A DNA stretch of 64,000 bases from Pithys albifrons albifrons (taxonomy: Eukaryota; Chordata; Aves; Passeriformes; Thamnophilidae): NCBI RefSeq assembly GCF_047495875.1, contig NC_092463.1, forward strand, positions 5,703,557 through 5,767,556, written 5' to 3'. The position numbers were made by a program, and so were the translations under genes. How positions within the stretch are numbered: the first letter of the stretch is position 1; each line of letters opens with the position of its first letter. Shown here piece after piece: positions 1-12,468 of this stretch. The notes under the pieces were generated by a model. It was not told the DNA's origin. It made no database searches and saw only the letters and a program-made list of their open reading frames with translations.

Positions 1-512
1 TGGAAAAGACCTCTGAGATCATCAAGTCCAACCCTTGGGCCAACTCCAGTCCCTTTATCAGATCATGGCACTCAGTGCCATGGCCAAGCTCACCTTAAAA
101 ACCTCCAGGGATGGGGAATCCACCCCCTCTCTGGGCAGCCCATTCCAATGCCTGATTACTCTTTCCGGAAAGAATTTTTTTCTGATCTCCAACTTAAATT
201 TCCCCTGGCAGAGCTTGAGCCCATCGTGCTCCCTTGTCCTATTGCTGAGTGCCTGGGAGAAGAGACCAACCCCCACCTGGCCAGAACTTCCCTTCAGGTA
301 ATTCTAGACAGTGCTGAGGTCACCTCTGAGCCTCCTCTTCTCCAGGCTAAACACCCCCAGCTCCCTCAGCCTCTCCCCACAGCACCTGTGCTCCAGTCCC
401 TTCACCAGCCTTGTTTCTTTTCTCTGGACTTTCTCCAGCACCTCAATGTTTTTCCTGAACTGAGGGGCCCAGAACTGAACACAATACTCAAGGTGTGGCC
501 TCACACTCTTTT
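1..512 (-). mobile_element. CR1 LINE, 5'-truncated, minus strand
   Basis: Read on the minus strand this is the 3' part of a CR1 LINE: the end of ORF2 and the 3' UTR. Translated minus-strand pieces carry the typical CR1 C-terminal phrases ([53 protein letters not shown]). The tail with ATTCTATG repeats lies just off the left edge, so the copy is cut by the window. It belongs to the same subgroup as the copies at 7545, 25078 and 49891. Stops and frame changes show it is dead. Confidence 0.93.
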
Positions 513-715
513 GCCCTGCAGCTCACTGAGCCTCCCCCCAGCTTCCCTCCCTCATGCCCAGCTTGCTGGTTGCTCTCAGAACACTAAATCTGTGCTCCAG
601 CACTCTGCAGTGACAGAGGTACTTTCAGCCACTTGTGTCCTCTGCTTTTGGAGACTCTGCTCTTTAGGGAGCTTGCTTCAGACCCCAGTGTTCCAGAAGT
701 GGAAATACATGGAAT
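513..715. other. Unassigned spacer between two CR1 copies
   Basis: About 200 bases that I cannot align by eye to either flanking CR1 copy. No gene, splice site pair or repeat recognised. Confidence 0.5.
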
Positions 716-1292
716 CATAGAATCATTTAGGTTGGAAAAGCCCTTCAAGAACATCAAATCCAACCTCTAACCAGCACTGCTGAGTCCACCATGAAACGAT
801 GACCTCAAGTGCCACCACATCTGCATGTCTTTTAAATCTCTCCAGGGATAGTGACTCTGCCACTGCCCTGGGCAGCCTGTTCCAATGCTTGACAACCCTT
901 TCCATGAAGATATTTTTCCTAATATCGAATCTAAACCTCTCCTGGCAAAACTTGAGGCCTTTTCCTCTCATCCTGTCACTTGTTGCCTGATAGAAGAGTC
1001 CAACCTCCACCTGGCTCCCCTCTCCTGTCAGGGAGTTTTAGAAAGCAAGAAGGTCGCCCCTGAGCCTCCTTTTCTGCAGACTCAGCTCCCCAGGCTCCCT
1101 CAGCTGCTCCTCATCAGACTCATGCTCCAGACCCTTTCCCAACATAATTCCCTTCTCTGGACACACTCCAGCCTGTCAGTATCTTTCTTGCTGTGAGGGG
1201 CCCAAAACTGAACCCAGGATTGAGATGTGGCCTCACCAGTGCCCAGCATGGGGGGACAGTCACTGCCCTGGTCCTGCTGGCCACACACAGTT
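716..1292 (-). mobile_element. CR1 LINE, older subfamily, minus strand
   Basis: A second minus-strand CR1 copy starting with its 3' tail (AATCATAGAATCAT on the plus strand) and running back through the 3' UTR into the end of ORF2. Minus-strand phrases such as MERVVKHWNRLPRAVAESLSLE match the CR1 C-terminus. It differs clearly from the copy at 1-512, so it is a separate insertion and not a tandem duplicate. The right edge is fixed only by loss of similarity after the 'cctggtcctgctggccac' stretch. Confidence 0.9.
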
Positions 1293-4200
1293 AGAGAGAC
1301 CACATCACACGTGTCCAGCAAACAGGGATACACATCCCGTGAGCCCCAGACTCAGGGACACAGGAAGCAGATCATGTCTGCTAAATTGAACCTTGCTGCA
1401 TCATCCTTATCTGGTGACATGGTGAGTGACAGAACTTCTTTTGTGCACAAGAGTGAACATCACCTCTCACTGATTCTGTCTAGTGAAACTTCGGTGCTGT
1501 GTGAGAGGCTGGAGAACAGGTTTGCAGATTTGCAGGCACATCCCAACAAGCTGGAGAGTCTGCCTGGATTTGTTACAACTGCCTTAACAGGAGTTCAGCC
1601 CATTTCCTCTTCTGGTGAAATATTAGGCAGAGGGCAAGAAGATCTAACCCACATAACCATCTTTTGAGTCCAACTGCAACCCCAAAAGTCTAGAGAATAA
1701 AACAGTGGATAAACTAATGCTAAAAGAAGTTGTTGCTTTCTGCCTGGCTTCCATCCAACTTGGACCTCTGGTTATCTCCTTTGGTGACTGAAAGTCTAGA
1801 GGCATGAGAAACACACAGAAAGAAGAAAGTGGTTTTGCCAAGAGTATTGCCAGTGCCAAACCTCACTGCAGTCAGTGAGCAGTGAATGTTTTAACTGTTG
1901 AACCAGAATTTAGGAGCATGTTGTACACTGTTTGCTGCTTCCCCATCCACACATCACCAATTTCTAATTTGTCTTTCACACCATAATCTCATAAATAATC
2001 CTCAGGGACACATGTCATGCAGGCAGATTAATTTTGCCATGATTTTAAGGGGAAGAGATCAAGACAGTGTGGACTGTATTTGATGCATCAGGGTAGGAAG
2101 GTCAGCATAGCCATTCCTTCCCCTATAGCTGAATTTGTCTGCATAGTCCTGTGCTGTCTCTGGCTGATTGGATTGTGGCACCACTGTATTATGCTTTCAG
2201 TAGCACCTGTAAAAACATCCAAGACGTCTTTGTTTTATTAGAAAACTGAAGACTTCACTTGGTCAATGGCTGGTTTCATTAGAAGATCTCATACAGGTAT
2301 TACCAGTCAGCCAGTGGCAGCCCTCCCAATTAAATCCCGTTAAATTAAAATTTCCAAGGTTTCAAATACATGTTCCAAATACAAGGGAGATTTCGGATTC
2401 TCTCTTTCTATTACATCTTATAATTCTATTAAAAAAGCAATCAGATTTCCCTGGCAAGAGAGAAGCAGTCTAACCTGTTCCTGGTTCAATATGCAGAGTT
2501 TCATTATCAGTGACAAATTTAACATCTTTCTCATTCTTTCTCCTCTATTTTTTCAGCATGTCCCTAGAAATGTGAACTAGTTTCTGAAGGCAAAAGCTGC
2601 TGCCTGAGCTTTATTACCTCTGTGGCAGCACATTCCTAGGTCTGACACACTGTGGAAGCTGCTGGGGTGGTGGGTGGCCTTTTTAAAGCATCCCTTGTGG
2701 TTGACCAGTACCAAAGCCAACTAACAGTAACAAATTAATTCACCTTTGTCCTCTACTTTTGTGGTCTTAAGGCTCAGACCTTGTCTTAAAAACATGCTAA
2801 GGACAGTCCTTAAGGCTTTATTCATTTACAGGACAGTGCCATACACTTCCTCAGTGCCTTCATTCACAGGTGTCATGAGTCAGTGAACATTTTAGCATCC
2901 CACTGCCTTTAAATACCTGAGTGTTTCTGAAATCAGACTTGATGCAAAATTTGGTTTATCAGCCTCCTTCATGGTTTTCCTAATTGTTTGCAAACATTTT
3001 AATTGGTTTAAAATTGCAGCCTAAAAGTTGGGGGAAAATTACATGGAGGTATAACTTTGCATTTTTAAAATAACATGTTTCATGACAGTAAATCCAGTGT
3101 GTTGGGCTGCAAAGAGCAGAGTGTTTTGTCTCTATTTCTTACAGCAGTAACTATTTATCATACTTACCTTTCCCCCCAAAATGTACAGAGGTGTGATACA
3201 AACAGCTACTCACATATATTTCCCAGGAGATTATCTTATGCTCACAGCCAGTTGAATCCAACCAGCTAAGTTCTTTTTCATATTTTTCCTCTAGATTTCC
3301 CTTTTCTATCCTTGTTTTCCATTACATATATTGTTTTCTTTCTTCTACGTATAAACTGTAGAAAAGGCAAATAAATCTCAGCTGTTTCTTTTGGCTTTTC
3401 TCCTTTTATTGTGGTTCCCCTTGGACTCCTGTTCTGTTCTCCCTCAGTTAATTGTCTCACAGCCATGACTGTTCTCCACCACTCTGGTACAATGGTCTAC
3501 CCCATGATTTGTAACCCTGTGTGCTCCCCTTCCCTTCTCTGTTTTTGTGGAATCTGTTGTGCTGTGTAATTTCCTGGAGCTGTAATGAAAGAGTGCTTTC
3601 ATTATCTAGAGGGTATATATAAGCATATATATAATTCCTCAATATACAAGACTATATAAGTAAGCATTCATCAATCCAAACAGTTCTCTTCAAGCACTGG
3701 AAATACAGGGTCATAATTCCTTCAGTAAAGAAAAAGAAACTTCAGCCTAGGCCTTATCTAGAAAGCTAATTAGATTTTGAAGCAGAGAACTGGTTCATTT
3801 AAAAAAAAAAGCTGCTAATTAGCATGTCTTTCCATCTTTTACTCCTCTGTTGGAATTAATTTGGTCTGTGGGCAGCAGGACCAAGAGACAAGTCTCATCA
3901 GCTGCTTTCATTATGTCTGCTCTCCCTTGGAATCCCAGGAGGCCCTTCCTCTGCTCACATGTGTGTGTTGCAGTCGATAGCAAACCAGCCTTTGTTACTG
4001 TTGCTCTAGGGAGTTTTATAAGGAGTTTAGTTGAGTGAAATAAATAATTTTAATCCCAGCTGGCCCAGGATGAGGTTGAGAATATGATGCTGTGCCACAA
4101 TCAACATTCTGGGGGAGCCACATTTCCTCTCTCCTGCAAGAAGGCAAGCACCTGATGCTGTCAGTGTTTGTGTTTCTTCTCCTAATGGAAAAATTCTCTT

Positions 4201-4433
4201 CTTGTTGGACTGGCTGGGAATTCTCTGCTAAGACACACCCCCATGGCTTACACCACTCTGAGAATGAATGTTGACTGGCATTAAGCTATGTGGCACTTAC
4301 ATGTGAATTTTGCTTTTTCTGTGGTTTTTGTTTTTTTAGAGGGAGGGGGCATTGAGTAGTGCTAATGATGTTTAGTTACTGTTCTTTTCCTGTTGCATTT
4401 ATAAGAGCACAGAGACCCATGTTCAGGTGTGAT
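1293..4433. other. AT-rich single-copy DNA, no gene seen
   Basis: No coding exon, RNA gene or recognisable transposon found on either strand. The open frames here are short, without homology I recognise and without paired splice sites. Confidence 0.6.
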
Positions 4434-4712
4434 TTTTGATAGAACAAGGGGAAATGGACTCAAACTGTGCCAGGGGTGGTTCAAGTTGGATATTATGAAA
4501 AATTTTGTAAGTGCAAGACTAGTTAAGCACTGAAACAGGCTCCCCAGGGAACTGGTAGAGTCACCACCCCTGGAAGTGTTCAAAAAATCAGTAGATGTGC
4601 ACTTCACACACTATGGTTGGTATTTGGTTGAAGGTTGGACTTGATGATCTTGGTTGTCTTTTCCAACCTTAATGATTGTGTTCTATCACTCCATTGTATT
4701 CTATTACAAATT
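4434..4712 (+). mobile_element. CR1 LINE 3' fragment, old
   Basis: Diverged CR1 3' end on the plus strand. It shows the run from 'acaaggggaaatgg' through 'tggatattatgaaaaa' to 'ttggacttgatgatctt' and ends in a decayed tail of ATTCTAT-like units. It carries several indels relative to better copies such as 31618-32027, consistent with age. Confidence 0.88.
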
Positions 4713-7544
4713 ATGACTGAAGGGGTAAGATGAAGGTATGGAAACAAGGCATGAATGAAATTTTCAACATCAGATGTAACAGAACCAATAGATGAACCAA
4801 AAAATGAAACAATAGAGTGCCCTGAGCCCCAGTTTCTAGTTCCTCTATTATGCTCAGAAAGACTGGTGTATTATATTGCTAAAAGAATTTTCCAGAATTG
4901 TAAGTGCAGCTTTTCAGCGGAACTTCTGCAATCAGAGTCCCTCTCCCAGAGCAACTGAAGGCAGTTGTCAGGACTCTTGATGCTCAGGGCCTGACACCCC
5001 TCTTGACAGACTCATTCTGCATTTCAGATGGACTCAGTCACTTGGGCTCCTCGAAATTCTCCTTTGCCTTGGCAATCTCAGTATCTCAACCTGTCAGAGC
5101 ACAGTCACTTCTATAACAGAAACTCACACATAATCCTTTTGACCTAGAACATTTTTACCTATGATGGTACAAGGAAGGGAGTTAAAGACACATTTTTGCG
5201 ACATCTTTTCAAAAGAAATACATTAGTTGTGGATCTCAGAACCAGACAGAAATTCTTCACTTGGTTTTTTAATTAACTATAACATAAATACAGAGCCGTA
5301 AGTCCTTCTCTGAAAGTAGAACTGTTTCATAGTGATACAAGCTGATCCTTTTTCAGTCTTTCTTTCCCCAAAGCATAACAATGTTTGGCAGCCTTTAGGA
5401 TGTTTCATTAACTTAGTCATTCACAACTTTATCTTAGATTATCATTTTATAATTTTAGTAATTTTGAGTCCATTAGGCTGTGTTATAACTATTTTACTGT
5501 GGAAACCTAGTATCAGCTAGATATGATTTCCTGTTAGCTTATTTTAAAAATGTCTTTATGTTTTTGAGGTTTTCACTATTTGTATTTGGGAAGTTTTAGA
5601 TATGTTAGCCTGTTCAAAATAATAAATTGGGGTTTTTTTCTCCTCTATCACAATAACTCAAAAGCCTACTCATTCCATTTCCTACTATCAATCTTTACTT
5701 CAGGAATTTGAACAAGAAATGTATTCCTGATGTAACATAAAGGGATATCAACTTGCACAAATAATTCAGAGACACGATGGAAGCTCCTGGCTCAGTCAGA
5801 GGAGACTTTGAAATTTTCAGGTTCTTTCTCTCCTCCAGCAAAATCTAAAAGGTAATGTAATGTAATGTAATGTAAAAGTGTCATGGAGAATACCACTATT
5901 TTCTCTTGCATTCACCAACTTTCTGTGCTTGTTGGGATTAACATTTGCCACTAGTCTTTGGGTTTGGAATTTCCACTACCAGTGGCTTTCAAAAACAGGT
6001 TACAGAAACAGTACACAGGGAGGGTTTGGAAAGAGTCCATTCTGCCTTGGAGTAAAGAGATGAACTAGGTGACTTCCTAAGGTGCTTGCTAGTCTTGCAA
6101 TGCAGGGAAAACTGTTAATGAAAAAAAAAAAGAGAAAAATATTCTTTTTAAGATTTCCTTAACCTGGTTAAGTAGGAGTCCATTACATGCTTAAAAAATG
6201 CCTTAAAGTATCCTTGTTCTGTGAATTACATTAGAAGTTCTCTTCATTAAAAGATACAAATAGCTCAGGGTAGGTCTGCTGACACCAGATCTCGGATGCT
6301 TTTCTTATCATATCTGTCAGACTGAGATGACAGGGCTTGGCATCCATGAAGCCAGACCAATTAAGGTATTATTTCATCCTGGAAAGCTGAGGGCACTTGT
6401 TCCAGTCCGGCAGGTTTTCAATTTCCATTGTGCCTCAGAGATGCAGAGCTGTGCTATTCACCATGGCAGAATGCAAGAAAAGAAAAGCAGGTGGGAATTC
6501 CTCACTGCATTTCATTGTTGCTCTTAAGTGCAATTCTTTTGCCCCAAATGGTGGGCAAAATATTCCAATGCTACCTTTTTGAGGTTCACATTTCCTAGAG
6601 ACCTCTGGTAGCAGCCTGTAATGACATCATGTCCCATGGAAGATTTACCTTGGTTTCAATGAATCTTGTTCAAACCTTTGATGAAAAGAAAGACAAAAAG
6701 GATGAAGACTGAAAAAAATGATATTTTCAAAACAACAGAGTTTGTTCTCTGATATAAATCAGAAGTATTAACCACTAAGACAAGGAGTACACTCACATTA
6801 CTGTATCTGCAGATCCTCTTTAGAAAACATGGCAAGTTTTGATCCCCCAATCTTGGAGAATTTACCTTTGCCAGCTTTGAAAAATACAGATTGTAAACTT
6901 TCAAGAGTTTAGTGGGTTGAATATTATTGATAAATTATTGATATTACTGATAGGAAGGATAAAATTTAAATGAATAAAAAGCAATACCTTGCAACTGTCC
7001 ATGTCAAGACTGTCCATGAAAATATCTGGTTGAAATTTCACAAGTGCTGGTTTCTAAGCTGCCTCAGACCACACTGAGATTCACGGTACAAAAGGATTCA
7101 GCATTGACACAACACTATCCCCACTGACGCTCACAATATTTCACATGCATGTTATTGGGCAACTTAAAATGTCAGTGGCTGGATATTGTTGTGCCTTTAT
7201 CATATTCAATAGCCCTGTGTTATCCAGCTTTCCATGCTGCTGTTCAGTTCAGTCTCAGCATTTATCACTGAGGATCTGTTAGCTGGGCATTAGGTTTAGT
7301 TTCCAGCTCACAACTAAGTTTGTGGCCTCCTTTTCTGGATCTCAGGCACACTAAATGAACACACCATTACAGGAGCTGTGTCAGTGCATGCCAAAGAAAA
7401 ACCCCTTCTCTGGCTTAGTCTCTGTCTTTATCTACTTGACAAACCCACAGATCACGTTGGTTAATTTAAGCAAGGCACTACAGCAGGAGCTCAGGCTGAT
7501 GCAGTTTGGTATAGATGATCCTATATCCCTTTCCTGAGCCAAAG
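4713..7544. other. AT-rich single-copy DNA with one tiny tandem repeat
   Basis: No gene or large repeat recognised. The only internal structure noted is the (TAATG)4 tract at 5853-5875. Confidence 0.6.
5853..5875. repeat. (TAATG)4 short tandem repeat
   Basis: Four perfect TAATG units followed by TAA. Confidence 0.95.
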
Positions 7545-8014
7545 CATTTCAAGTGCTGGAGTCGGTCCAGACAAGAGCAACAAGTCTGGTGAAAGGACTT
7601 GAGCACAAGACCTATGAAGAAAGGCTGAGGGAGCTGGGGGTGTTTAGCCTGGAGAAGAGGAGGCTCAGGCGAGACTTTATCACTCACTACAACTCCCTGA
7701 AAGGATATTGTAGCCAGGTGGGGATTGGTCTCTCCTCTCAGGCAACCAACAGTAGGACAAGAAGGCATGGGCTTAAGCTCTGCCAGGGGAGGTTTAGGTT
7801 GGATATCAGGAAGAAATTCTTTATGGAGAGAGTGGTCAGGCATTGGGATGGTCTGCCCAGAGAGGGGGTGGATTCTCCAACCCTGGAGGTTTTTAAGGTG
7901 AGACTGGACATGGCACTGAGTGCCATGATCTGGTAAAGGGACTGGAGTTGGACCAAGGGTTGGACTTGATGATCTCAGAGGTATCTTCCAACCCAACTGA
8001 TTCTATGATTCTAA
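7545..8014 (+). mobile_element. CR1 LINE, 5'-truncated, plus strand
   Basis: Plus-strand CR1 covering the last part of ORF2 and the whole 3' UTR. A frame from 7553 keeps 127 codons open ([39 protein letters not shown]) before its natural stop, so this copy is fairly young. It ends with 'gattctatgattcta'. It is in the same subgroup as 1-512, 25078-26238 and 49891-50223. The left edge is approximate. Confidence 0.95.
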
Positions 8015-9117
8015 GATAGAATTTCTCATTGTGTAGCTGTAGGTATCAGACTGCATTTAGCTGCATTGAGTACATATTGCTGGACTGTCACCATTTAATT
8101 AGGTGATCTGTAGGTGCGACTTCATTACTTACTATTCAACAAGCCTGTGCCATTTCCAGATTTAACTGGAAGAGATCTATGCTTCCATTTGGATGGCAAA
8201 TAAAACGATTTTTCACATTTTGAGTTCTGCTTTTAAGCCAATTTCTAATACAATTTATATGTGCCCTGCAAGTTCTATTTTTTCTACACTGCTTATTTTC
8301 ATACATTTTGGTCCATAATTTTTGTGTGGTTTTTTTGCAACATTCCTCTGTAGGCACCCAGCTGATGGTTTCTGAACAATTCCCTGCTTTCATTGACATT
8401 TTCCATGTTCAAGTTACTCTCCTTCTCAAAATTTATGTCAAAAATTGCTGTCAGAAGGGACAGTGACTCAAACAAAAAACTGGTATATATCCATGACTGC
8501 ATGGTGCTATTTTTTGTTTGCATAAAGCAAGTGTGCCAAGCCCATGAGTCACTTGGCAACTGCTAATGTATAGATCAATGCTGAGCTCATTTCTGTCTGA
8601 TAACACAACATCCAGTCCAGAGCTGGCTGAAGAAGTCACTGCAATAATAGAACAATCTATAAGTAACGCCTTACTTGTTGTTTTTAGAAGCACTAATGAA
8701 GTTTTATTGGTTTATGCTTTTTTTAGTCTCCTTGAAGACTTCCAACAGCTTTCCCCAAACAAAGTCATCTGAGATAACTCATTTTTCCTCCAGAACTCTC
8801 TCCAGTTGCAGCTGAAGGGGTGACACTTCCCAGGTGCTTAATGGGAAATCTATTATTTAAACACTTGAAAGGCATTTGACATCAAAATATTTCTTCTGCT
8901 AAAATTATTAGGGGAAAAAACCCACCACAACCAAAAAAAAAACAAAACAGAAAACACCATCTCATGTATCTTACCTGATACTACGAGCTGAAGTGATAAC
9001 AGTGCTATTAATGCTGAGGCACAGAGAGATTTGTTTCTAAAATGTAATCTCTTTAAGCATTCACACGAGGTCTAACATGACAGCTTCTTGCCATTTAATC
9101 TGACATTTCATCTAAAT
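8015..9117. other. AT-rich single-copy DNA, no gene seen
   Basis: No recognised gene. An A- and C-rich low-complexity stretch lies near 8920-8955. Confidence 0.55.
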
Positions 9118-9576
9118 ATGCACTGGCTTGCAGAGATGATTCCAGAAGCACTTGGATTAATAAATGACACAGTGGAAGTCAGAAATATCCCAGTGATACA
9201 AAGCAGAAGCAGGCAAAAATCTGCACATAGATTACAAACAGTATTTTTAAAGGATGGAGACCCTTCTACAGACAAATACAATGGTGACTGTTTAGCAATG
9301 CCTGTGAAAGCATCAAATATCAACATCAGCAGAAGGCAGAGACAGAAACACATCTATGACACAGTGGACCATGAGAATCTGAAGAATATCAGCTTCAGAA
9401 GTTTCCATGACAGTCAGCAAAACTACAAGGACAATTCCAAAAGTAAATATACAGCAGCAAAGCACCATCAACACTTAAGCAGTTGCTTTCACTGTGCTGT
9501 GAAATTATCTCAAATTATACTAAAAGGCATTAGCAGAATTAGAGGAGAATGTGCCGCAGCAGAAGGTGAAAGATAA
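9118..9576 (+). CDS. Unrecognised 152-codon open frame, doubtful
   Basis: From the ATG at 9118 to the TAA ending at 9576 the frame stays open for 152 codons. It stays open further upstream to a TTG at 9088. The protein would be basic and polar, with possible N-glycosylation sites (NDT, NIS twice), basic clusters (RRQRQK) and no clear membrane segment or signal peptide. I recognise no family. A possible splice acceptor ('ggcttgcag') sits at 9124-9132, but its pyrimidine tract is weak. A frame this long can arise by chance in AT-rich DNA of this size: a 167-codon frame at 30816 looks purely accidental. It could be an exon of an unknown gene or nothing. Confidence 0.15.
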   Translation: MHWLAEMIPEALGLINDTVEVRNIPVIQSRSRQKSAHRLQTVFLKDGDPSTDKYNGDCLAMPVKASNINISRRQRQKHIYDTVDHENLKNISFRSFHDSQQNYKDNSKSKYTAAKHHQHLSSCFHCAVKLSQIILKGISRIRGECAAAEGER

Positions 9577-10503
9577 CTCAGAATGATTAATTCAGTCTGA
9601 GATAGATTTGAAAATCCTTTACATTAAAAGAGAAACCTAGCAACTGCTGCCAGACATTTTTAAAGTGCTGTACATGCAAATATACATTTTAATGGCTTTA
9701 TAAGCCACCACAAGATTATGTAGCAGTGACATTAGCAAGTTCTTAATGAGCTAATGCTTAATAATGTAATGCTGCCCTGCGTGTTTGCTGCAATTGGAGA
9801 TTAGGAATATTACAGATTTTAGGCTGCCAGAGCAGGTCACTGTGAGATGATTCAGTTACCTAGAATGGGAAAAAGTGTCAAGTTTTACAATAATTCCCCT
9901 CTGGTAAGATGCGAGTGGTGCTTTCCAGTCAAACAGAAATCCCTATACCCAAATTAGATCATTTGGCTTTCCTCACTGCCAATACTGAGTCATCCCCATA
10001 GACACTCAAACAAAACCACTTGCAATTTGCTACTGAGAGTACCAAGGAATATCTGAATTTGGATGTAATGTCCAGTTTCAATGTTTGTTCATTCAATTAC
10101 TGTTTAAAAAAATATTAAACAGATCAAAAAAATGCTGTCAGTTGGCCTTGCTGCCTAAACTGTTTTACTGAGAAGGGTTTCCCTAAGATCCTTTGTCAAG
10201 GAAAAATGTAAGAAAAAACAAGTAATTTGCTAAACAAGACCCTCTTTCTTGGATGATGTGATGTAAAGGGGACAGAATACTTAAGGAAAATTACATTAAA
10301 ATTTCTCTGGTGAAGGCTCACAGGGGATATTTTGGGGTTTGAGGGTTTTTTCCTCTTTGAATTAGAAAGTGTGCAAAATTTTCAGAGCATTAATTTCAAA
10401 TTGTTCTACTGTATACTTGTTATGATATGTTAATTCAACAGAGCATATTTGGATTCGTGGACTTAATTTGTTATAGACTAAAAGAAGTGGTATATTTAGA
10501 TAC

Positions 10504-10538
10504 GTATATATATATATTGGTATATATATAATATATAT
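10504..10538. repeat. (TA)n-rich microsatellite, interrupted
   Basis: Alternating TA runs broken by single G and A insertions. Confidence 0.9.
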
Positions 10539-10924
10539 GTCTTTGGATAGGTGAAATACAGCACCCATGGACAGGGAAGTCTTAAGCTGAAAAGGCCTTT
10601 ACAAGGAGGAATAAACGGAAGGTACTGCCTTGTGTGGACTTGGAGTGACATCTCGTGACACAAAAAAGTAGTGCAAATAACAAGCTACAGACAGACCTGC
10701 CTTGGCAGGACTGCAGAAGCTGCTCGACCAATTTTTCCCTCTCCACTAAAAACGTCAAAAAATATTAATACAAAGACTTGAACAAATGTATTTCCTATTT
10801 TCAGTAAATTTAACCTCCATACTCACAAATCAGACATCTTTGATGGCATTTTGTTTCAGTGAGGATCCAGTTTTCTGCTGAGCAATCCTAGGACTGGGAA
10901 GTGTCCAGCAGGTCTCTCACTGCA

Positions 10925-11018
10925 ACAAAATGCAAAAAAACCAAAACAAAACAAAAAAACCAAACCCCACAAAACCAAAACAAAAAAAATCCCCAAGCAA
11001 ACAAAAAACCTCAACCAA
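10925..11018. repeat. A-rich low-complexity tract
   Basis: About 90 bases of A runs punctuated by CC and C. It resembles a decayed poly-A-derived sequence, but no retroelement body is recognised beside it. Confidence 0.85.
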
Positions 11019-11518
11019 CCACCATAGTGATTTAATCGTAATTGCTCTTAAATTGGTGAAACTAATCCAGTGTAAAGGGCTCAGTGAGCACTTTATTTTT
11101 GGTTGAGACTGGCCCATTTTACCTGACACTGACATTTGTCACTGATTTCATTTAATCCACACTAAAATCCTGCATTTGGCACAGTTAATCTCCACTGCCC
11201 CTACAAGATAAACCCCTGCACAGGCATGACAACCTCCCATTGCAAACCCAGAGTACAACTCCCAAACCCTCTTTTTTTGACACTTCACAAACCAGCTTAT
11301 CAGCCCCCCCACCACCACCCCCCTAAATGTGAACAGAGCAGCGGGAAAAGTCATTGCAGCTTAAATTAATCACCAGTGTGGGAGAAGACCCAGGATTCAC
11401 TAAATGGCAGGAGTATTTTAAGCACTGGGCTTACGAGGATGTGGACTCTCCATTTCCTTCTGCCCCTAATGTTGATAGGTTAACATCAGAAGTTTAATTA
11501 AAAGTGCGTAATAAACAT

Positions 11519-11854
11519 GTCCTCCCCATTGTATTTTTCCCTTAGTCATTCCCTATCCAAGTTTCTTCTTCCCATGACCCCCTAGGGTTCCTTTCCCGCC
11601 ACTTTTCCCTATTGGTTTACTGTGAAATTCCACCCCTATTCCCCATTGGTCCATTTTCAATCCTTCATTTGCATGCCTTCTGACCAATGGGAAGCTTAGC
11701 TCCTCCCTTTGTTCTAGAAACTTCCCTGCTGAGCCCATAATAGTGGGCGATCTCAACAAAACGTGCTTCTTCTGCCACTGAGTCTCCTGGTGTCCGGATC
11801 TCTCTTGTGGGTGTGGTGTCCTGGAGGGATTGGAGTGGAAGGAGCAGTCCTTGG
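11519..11854 (+). mobile_element. Older ERV LTR, left part (split by nested LTR)
   Basis: The sequence starts with TGTCCTCC and carries promoter-like features of a retroviral U3: several CCAAT-type boxes in both orientations ('ctattggttt', 'cccattggtcc', 'gaccaatggg') and a weak TATA-like 'cccataatag' near 11736. An R/U5-like stretch rich in pyrimidines follows. It is interrupted at 11854 by a second LTR that carries exact 5-bp target duplications. The continuation resumes at 12469. No viral coding sequence remains. The left boundary is inferred from the TG and from loss of LTR-like character upstream. Confidence 0.55.
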
Positions 11855-12468
11855 TGTGCTGGTTTAGAGGTAAACCGGCAGGAGAAATGAACTCTACACA
11901 GAAGAGATTATAAGTCAGAGTTACAATTTTAATAACAATATTACAATAAATACAATGGCACGAGGAAAAATCAGTTTTAATCCACAAAACCCAGTATGAC
12001 CCACCACTCTGGGGTACAAACCCCACATGGTTCCCCCAAGTCCCAAAATAGAAGCAAGAAACCTGTTGGTGCAAATGACGGTCCCAGTCTGGTCGAGAGC
12101 AGTGACCACAAGCTGGTTGAAAGTGATTGTCTCTTCCTGTTGAGGTCCTGCTGCTCCTCTGGATCCAACAAGTGGTCCCTGAGGTCTCCTTACACCCTGA
12201 TTATGTACCCTCAGGGAGCACCCAGTCCCTTCTCCAGGGCGGGGACTCACACAATGGGTGATTAACTCTGGAGTCATGGGGTATCCCGGAACTGTTGATG
12301 GCCCATTAGCAGACACACCCCCCAGGCTGGGTGTAAAGGTGCTAATGACTCCCTGGGCAGTTGCTGCAAATGGTCCATTGTTCTTGGGAAACGAATAGAG
12401 GGGGTAGAATACACAGCTTTAATCACCCCCACACAGTGATAACTGGTCCCACCTGCTGAACTAGGACA
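11855..12468 (-). mobile_element. Solo ERV LTR (ERVL-type?) nested in an older LTR
   Basis: A 614-bp element begins TGTGCTGG and ends AGGACA on the plus strand, the TG...CA ends of an LTR. It is flanked by the 5-bp duplication CTTGG at 11850-11854 and 12469-12473. On the minus strand it starts TGTCCTAG and has an ATTAAA signal about 80 bases before the other end, so I read its sense as minus. A 5-bp duplication fits ERVL-type or other class III elements. No gag, pol or env remains, so it is a solo LTR. Overlapping open frames inside it have no recognised homology. Confidence 0.8.

Larger units (their letters stand above)
9577..11518. other. AT-rich DNA with low-complexity tracts, no gene seen
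   Basis: Holds the TA-rich tract at 10504 and the A-rich tract at 10925. Around 9690-9790 there are several TAAT-type cores close together, which may mean only base composition. Confidence 0.5.

Noticed and set aside
1..1292. Tandem duplication of one CR1 copy
   Set aside because: The two copies belong to different subgroups and differ throughout; independent insertions.
7478..7996. 172-codon minus-strand frame
   Set aside because: Antisense to a CR1 copy; an artefact of the LINE sequence. The same holds for 148-720 and 25569-26057.
11553..12074. 173-codon minus-strand frame as a host gene
   Set aside because: Spans the junction of two nested LTRs, so it cannot be an ancestral gene.
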